NCBI RefSeq assembly: GCF_051967575.1
Contig: NZ_JBQCJW010000005.1
Span: forward strand, 123,363 to 187,362
Direction of reading: 5' to 3'
Origin: Solibacillus silvestris_B
GTDB taxonomy: Bacteria; Bacillota; Bacilli; Bacillales_A; Planococcaceae
DNA: 64,000 nt
Positions within the stretch are counted from its first letter, which is position 1. Each line of letters starts with the position of its first letter. Below are positions 60,888 through 64,000 of this stretch, piece by piece. The notes below the pieces were generated by a model. It made no database searches, was not told where the DNA came from, and saw only the letters and a list, made by a program, of their open reading frames with translations. The position numbers were made by a program, and so were the translations under genes.

Positions 60888-60970
60888 GTTGGTTAATTTT
60901 GGCGCGCATAGCGAATAGCATTTCGGACAAAATGATTGAAAAGACAATCAAGTTCGGAAGGTGAAGTTGG

Positions 60971-61741
60971 ATGCGTACAAAAGTGGAATTATGTGGTGTG
61001 GATACATCAACATTACCAGTACTGAAGCCAGATGAAATGAAGGATTTATTTATCCGATTACAGCAAGGAGAATGGATTGTTCGTGAGCAATTAGTATTTT
61101 GCAATTTGCGTTTAGTATTAAGTATTGTAGGTCGCTATGCATATCGTGGTGAACAGGCAGATGATTTATTTCAAGTAGGGTGTATCGGCTTATTAAAAGC
61201 GATTGATAATTTTGATCTGAAGCATAATGTGCGATTTTCGACATATGCGGTACCGATGATCATGGGAGAAATTCGCCGTCATTTGCGTGATCATCATGCA
61301 CTGAGAGTATCACGTTCGTTGCGGGATATTGCATATAAGGCGATGAAAGCGAAGGAACAATTTATTGCGGAACATTTAACTGAACCAACAATCGAGCAAT
61401 TAGCGCAAGCAATTGATATGAAAAAAGAAGATGTTTTATTTGCACTTGATGCCATTCAAGACCCGATGTCGCTGCAGGAGCCGATATATTCCGATGGCGG
61501 CGATGCGATATTTATGATTGATCAGATTAAAGATAAAGTGACAGAAGAACATTGGGTCGGTTCGATTTCATTGCAAGAGAGTATGAAAAAGCTAAACAGC
61601 AGACAAAAAATGATTATAGAAAAGCGCTTTTTCCTAGGTGAAACTCAAACGGAAATTGCCCAGTCTTTAGGTATTTCACAAGCACAAATTTCAAGGTTGG
61701 AAAAGAGCGCAGTAGAAATGATGAAGCGCGATTTTCGTTAA
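60971..61741 (+). CDS. sigG: RNA polymerase sigma-G, forespore specific
   Basis: This 256-residue sigma factor has an N-terminal VELCGVDTSTLPVLK nearly identical to B. subtilis SigG, then DDLFQVGCIGLLKAIDNFD and FSTYAVPMIMGEIRRHLRD of region 2. Region 4 ends in LGISQAQISRLEKSA. It drives late forespore genes. It lies 83 nt after sigE; a GCATA upstream could be part of a SigF/SigG promoter, but I could not place a convincing -10. Confidence 0.97.
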   Translation: MRTKVELCGVDTSTLPVLKPDEMKDLFIRLQQGEWIVREQLVFCNLRLVLSIVGRYAYRGEQADDLFQVGCIGLLKAIDNFDLKHNVRFSTYAVPMIMGEIRRHLRDHHALRVSRSLRDIAYKAMKAKEQFIAEHLTEPTIEQLAQAIDMKKEDVLFALDAIQDPMSLQEPIYSDGGDAIFMIDQIKDKVTEEHWVGSISLQESMKKLNSRQKMIIEKRFFLGETQTEIAQSLGISQAQISRLEKSAVEMMKRDFR

Positions 61742-61894
61742 ATAGATAGAAATTATGAGGGACTGTCCAAATTGTAGGGCTGTCCTTTTCATCTTCATAC
61801 AGTTTTTTTAAAAGGATTTTCGGATAAATTGTAAAAAACTGGATGTACCTATTTCGGGAAGCATAATATTATACTTGAGAGAGAGGATGGAGGA

Positions 61895-62134
61895 ATGCGA
61901 TTTTCATCCGTTCAGGAAAAGGAAATTATTGAAGCGACGAGCGGAAAATTCATCGGTTATATTGTGGATGCAGAAGTAGATGAAAAAGAAGGTGTCATCA
62001 TTGCGTTTATAATTTCTCCGCCAAAAAAGTTTTACCATTTATTTCAAGGGGAAGAGTTAGTTAAGAAAATTGCCTTTAGTCATATTCTCACAGTCGGAAA
62101 AGATGTCATATTAGTGAAATCGCCCGATGAATAG
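61895..62134 (+). CDS. ylmC: YlmC/YmxH family PRC-barrel protein
   Basis: This 79-residue protein has the YlmC/YmxH features EIIEATSGKFIGYIVDAEVD and KKIAFSHILTVGKDVILV, a small PRC-barrel-like fold of unknown function. It lies downstream of sigG as in B. subtilis. GAGAGG lies 8 nt upstream of ATG. ylmD, usually next, is absent. Confidence 0.9.
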   Translation: MRFSSVQEKEIIEATSGKFIGYIVDAEVDEKEGVIIAFIISPPKKFYHLFQGEELVKKIAFSHILTVGKDVILVKSPDE

Positions 62135-62209
62135 GTCGCCCTATTCATTGATAATTAAACATACCCTTGTTACAATGGAAGAAACTATTGTCGTAAAGTT
62201 GGGAAAAAA

Positions 62210-62878
62210 GTGGCGAAAATCGAAGAAAATTTAAAAAAGATTCAATACCAAATAGAAAATGCAAAAAAGCGTGCGAATGTGGATCAGGGAGTTCAAATCA
62301 TTGCGGTGACTAAAGAAGTCGATGTCATCCGCACCGAAGAAGCAATTGAGGCTGGGCTTGAGCATCTGGGGGAAAACCGTCCAGAAGGCCTGGCCAATAA
62401 ATTACAGTCCATTCAATCAAACATTTCCTGGCATTATATAGGCTCGCTGCAGACGAGAAAAGTAAAGCAAATAATCGATCAAATCGACTATTTACATTCG
62501 CTGGACCGTCTAAGCTTAGCGGAAGAGATTGAAAAAAGGGCATCAAAAACTGTGAAATGCTTCTTGCAAGTAAATGTTTCGGGCGAAGAATCAAAGCATG
62601 GATTGACGAAACAACAAGCGCTTGACTTTGTGAAGCAGCTTGAGCAATTTTCAAAAATTGAAGTAGTTGGTTTAATGACAATGGCTCCTTTTACAGAAGA
62701 TGAAACCGTTATAAGACAAGTGTTTAAACAGTTAAAACAGTTGCAGCAAGAAGTGTCACAATTGAACATACCAAATGTACCTTGTACTGAATTATCGATG
62801 GGCATGTCAAATGACTTCGAAATTGCAGTTGAAGAAGGGGCAACATTTGTAAGAATTGGAACAGCTCTTGTTGGTTAA
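62210..62878 (+). CDS. ylmE: PLP homeostasis protein YlmE (YggS/PROSC family)
   Basis: This 222-residue PLP-binding barrel protein controls free vitamin B6 levels. The PLP lysine is in IIAVTKEV near residue 35. Other family stretches are LGENRPEGLANK, WHYIGSLQTRK, FLQVNVSGEESKHGL and LSMGMSNDFEIAVEEGATFVRIG. GTG start has only a weak upstream signal. It is the first gene of the ylmE-sepF-ylmG unit. Confidence 0.94.
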   Translation: MAKIEENLKKIQYQIENAKKRANVDQGVQIIAVTKEVDVIRTEEAIEAGLEHLGENRPEGLANKLQSIQSNISWHYIGSLQTRKVKQIIDQIDYLHSLDRLSLAEEIEKRASKTVKCFLQVNVSGEESKHGLTKQQALDFVKQLEQFSKIEVVGLMTMAPFTEDETVIRQVFKQLKQLQQEVSQLNIPNVPCTELSMGMSNDFEIAVEEGATFVRIGTALVG

Positions 62879-62890
62879 GGAGGATTTAAT

Positions 62891-63427
62891 ATGAGCATTA
62901 AAAATATTTTTGATAAATTCTTTTATTTGGAAGAAATGGAAGATGAATATGCTCCGGCTCAAACACAAGCAGCGCAAAAACAAGGACCAAAAGCTGTACA
63001 AAATGAATCACAGCAATATTATCAAGAACCAGTGCAGAAGCAACAGCCACAACTCATTCAAAATCGGATGAAAAAGGAGCGTAAAATGCAGCAGCAACCA
63101 CCGCGCAATGATGTCGTTACGCAAAACCATAACAATGTTGTGAGTCTACAAGCTGCGTCTTCATCAAAAAATTCAAAACTTGTTTTAGTAGAGCCGCGTG
63201 TATATGCAGAAGCGCAGGATATCGCGGAACATTTAAAAAATAAACGTGCAACTGTTGTTAATTTGCAGCGTATTGATCGAGATCAAGGGAAGCGAATTAT
63301 CGATTTTTTAAGCGGGACAGTGTATGCTTTAGGTGGAGATATTCAGCGTATAGGAAATGATATTTTCCTTTGTACACCAGAAAATGTTGAAGTATCAGGA
63401 GAAATTTCGAATTTAACATTCGAGTAA
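62891..63427 (+). CDS. sepF: Cell division protein SepF
   Basis: This 178-residue protein binds the FtsZ C-terminus and membranes. It starts with the amphipathic MSIKNIFDKFFYL, continues with a disordered Gln-rich linker (about 18-80) and ends in the SepF domain (about 90-178) with EPRVYAEAQDIAEHLK, VNLQRIDRDQGKRIIDFLSG and a GGDIQRIGNDIFLCTP end. ATG follows AAGGAGGA. It lies 12 nt after ylmE. Confidence 0.96.
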   Translation: MSIKNIFDKFFYLEEMEDEYAPAQTQAAQKQGPKAVQNESQQYYQEPVQKQQPQLIQNRMKKERKMQQQPPRNDVVTQNHNNVVSLQAASSSKNSKLVLVEPRVYAEAQDIAEHLKNKRATVVNLQRIDRDQGKRIIDFLSGTVYALGGDIQRIGNDIFLCTPENVEVSGEISNLTFE

Positions 63428-63449
63428 TTTATTATAGAGAGGTATAAAA

Positions 63450-63710
63450 ATGATTATTTTTCAATTAGTATCAACAGCATTTATCGTCTACCGCTTCATG
63501 CTGATTGGTTACATATTAATGTCTTGGATACCAGCACTCCAAGAGTCGGCTGTTGGTCGCTTCCTTGAAACAGTATGTGAACCGTATTTAGGGTTTTTCC
63601 GCAAGTTTATTCCACCGATCGGCATGATTGATATTTCGCCGATTATTGGTTTATTCGCACTTATGTTTATTGAACGAGGCGTTTATAGCGTTCTAGCATT
63701 TTTCTTATAA
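63450..63710 (+). CDS. ylmG: YggT family membrane protein YlmG
   Basis: This 86-residue protein has two hydrophobic segments and the YggT features YRFMLIGYILMSWIP and PYLGFFRKFIPPIGMIDISPIIG. It follows sepF as in most Firmicutes and is linked to division or membrane organisation. ATG follows AGAGAGG. Confidence 0.94.
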   Translation: MIIFQLVSTAFIVYRFMLIGYILMSWIPALQESAVGRFLETVCEPYLGFFRKFIPPIGMIDISPIIGLFALMFIERGVYSVLAFFL

Positions 63711-63718
63711 CCTAATTG

Positions 63719-63748
63719 AACTCCTGCTAAATGTGGGGGTTTTATTTG
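63719..63748 (+). terminator. Possible weak terminator after ylmG
   Basis: AACTCC...GC pairs imperfectly with GT...GGGGTT, then TTTATTTG. From here to the window end (about 250 nt) I see no gene. A GC-richer piece at 63830-63910, with ACTCCTGC and GGCGGGAGT, looks like another intergenic repeat I cannot assign. Confidence 0.35.
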
Positions 63749-64000
63749 TTTTAATTTCCTTAGGATTAAATACTTGCTTCGGCTTAGCTTAACAAACGTT
63801 TCATCATAAAAAAGCCTGAAACGCTGAAAAGTGAGTGCCACTCCTGCATCTGGGGTGAAGAGGGTCCGGTCTTTTCGGCGGGAGTTCGGTTTAAGCGTCC
63901 ATATAGAGGAATAGCAGGAGAAATGAGACTGTCGATTAACTCAAGTAAATTTGTATTTCCACGTGATTTTTTTGATTCTTAATTTATTGTCTGTTTTATT

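Noticed and set aside
60880..60975. SigF/SigG promoter before sigG
   Set aside because: GCATA is a possible -35 but no -10 of adequate quality lies at the right spacing.
61741..61800. Terminator after sigG
   Set aside because: GGACTGTCC and GGGCTGTCC are mostly a direct repeat; only four base pairs can form, too weak to call.

Overview
The window reads as chromosomal DNA from an endospore-forming Firmicute of the order Bacillales. Nearly every gene has a recognisable counterpart in the same order in one contiguous region of Bacillus subtilis (speA-yktA-yktB-ykzI-yktC ... typA-ylaH ... ylaN-ftsW-pyc-ctaA ... ctaG, the ylb genes, bshC-mraZ, the division/cell-wall cluster, spoIIGA-sigE-sigG, ylmC-ylmG). 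Low GC, missing genes relative to B. subtilis, many TTG/GTG starts and the intergenic repeat families suggest a Planococcaceae-type genome (Solibacillus/Lysinibacillus relatives). That placement is inference, not read directly from the sequence.

Layout: 0-3 kb holds an unrecognised gene, a cidA/cidB-like pair and speA (PLP decarboxylase). 3-12 kb holds a nitronate monooxygenase-like gene, the ykt/yla small genes, typA and ylaN. 12-24 kb is central and respiratory metabolism: ftsW, pyruvate carboxylase, ctaA, a wrecked ctaB, and the caa3 oxidase operon ctaCDEF with ctaG and a DUF420 gene. 24-38 kb is the ylb region (ylbA, ylbC, a lone murE, ylbF, ylbG, rsmD, coaD, ylbJ, sepM, tmcAL, yceD, rpmF), with a frameshifted glycerophosphodiesterase gene and a repeat-rich spacer. 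37-41 kb adds an enoyl-CoA hydratase-family gene, rsfA, a biotin carrier protein and an acyl-CoA carboxyltransferase. 41-59 kb is panE, a DUF3397 gene, bshC and the dcw cluster from mraZ to ftsZ. 59-64 kb is spoIIGA-sigE-sigG and ylmC, ylmE, sepF, ylmG.

The genes serve three joined programmes: septum and wall synthesis (ftsW, ftsL, pbpB, mraY, murD, divIB, sbp, ftsA, ftsZ, sepF), sporulation (spoVD, the SpoVE-like gene, ylbJ, rsfA, spoIIGA, sigE, sigG) and aerobic respiration with anaplerosis (ctaA, ctaC-G, pyc).

Most notable observations: (1) a degenerate ctaB between ctaA and ctaC, recognised from a surviving N-terminal peptide in the expected frame and position; (2) three copies of a hairpin-rich intergenic repeat, each ending 20-24 nt before a start codon (rsmD, sepM, rsmH); (3) about 18 tandem copies of a 4-bp unit next to a ladder of four degenerate palindromes; (4) a dcw cluster lacking murE, murG and murB, with a MurE-like gene 25 kb away whose motifs look diaminopimelate-specific; (5) a probable CTG start codon for the SpoVE/FtsW gene; (6) a 10-bp-periodic GTGG array that looks like the MraZ operator. 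No rRNA, tRNA, CRISPR array, prophage or complete insertion sequence was seen.
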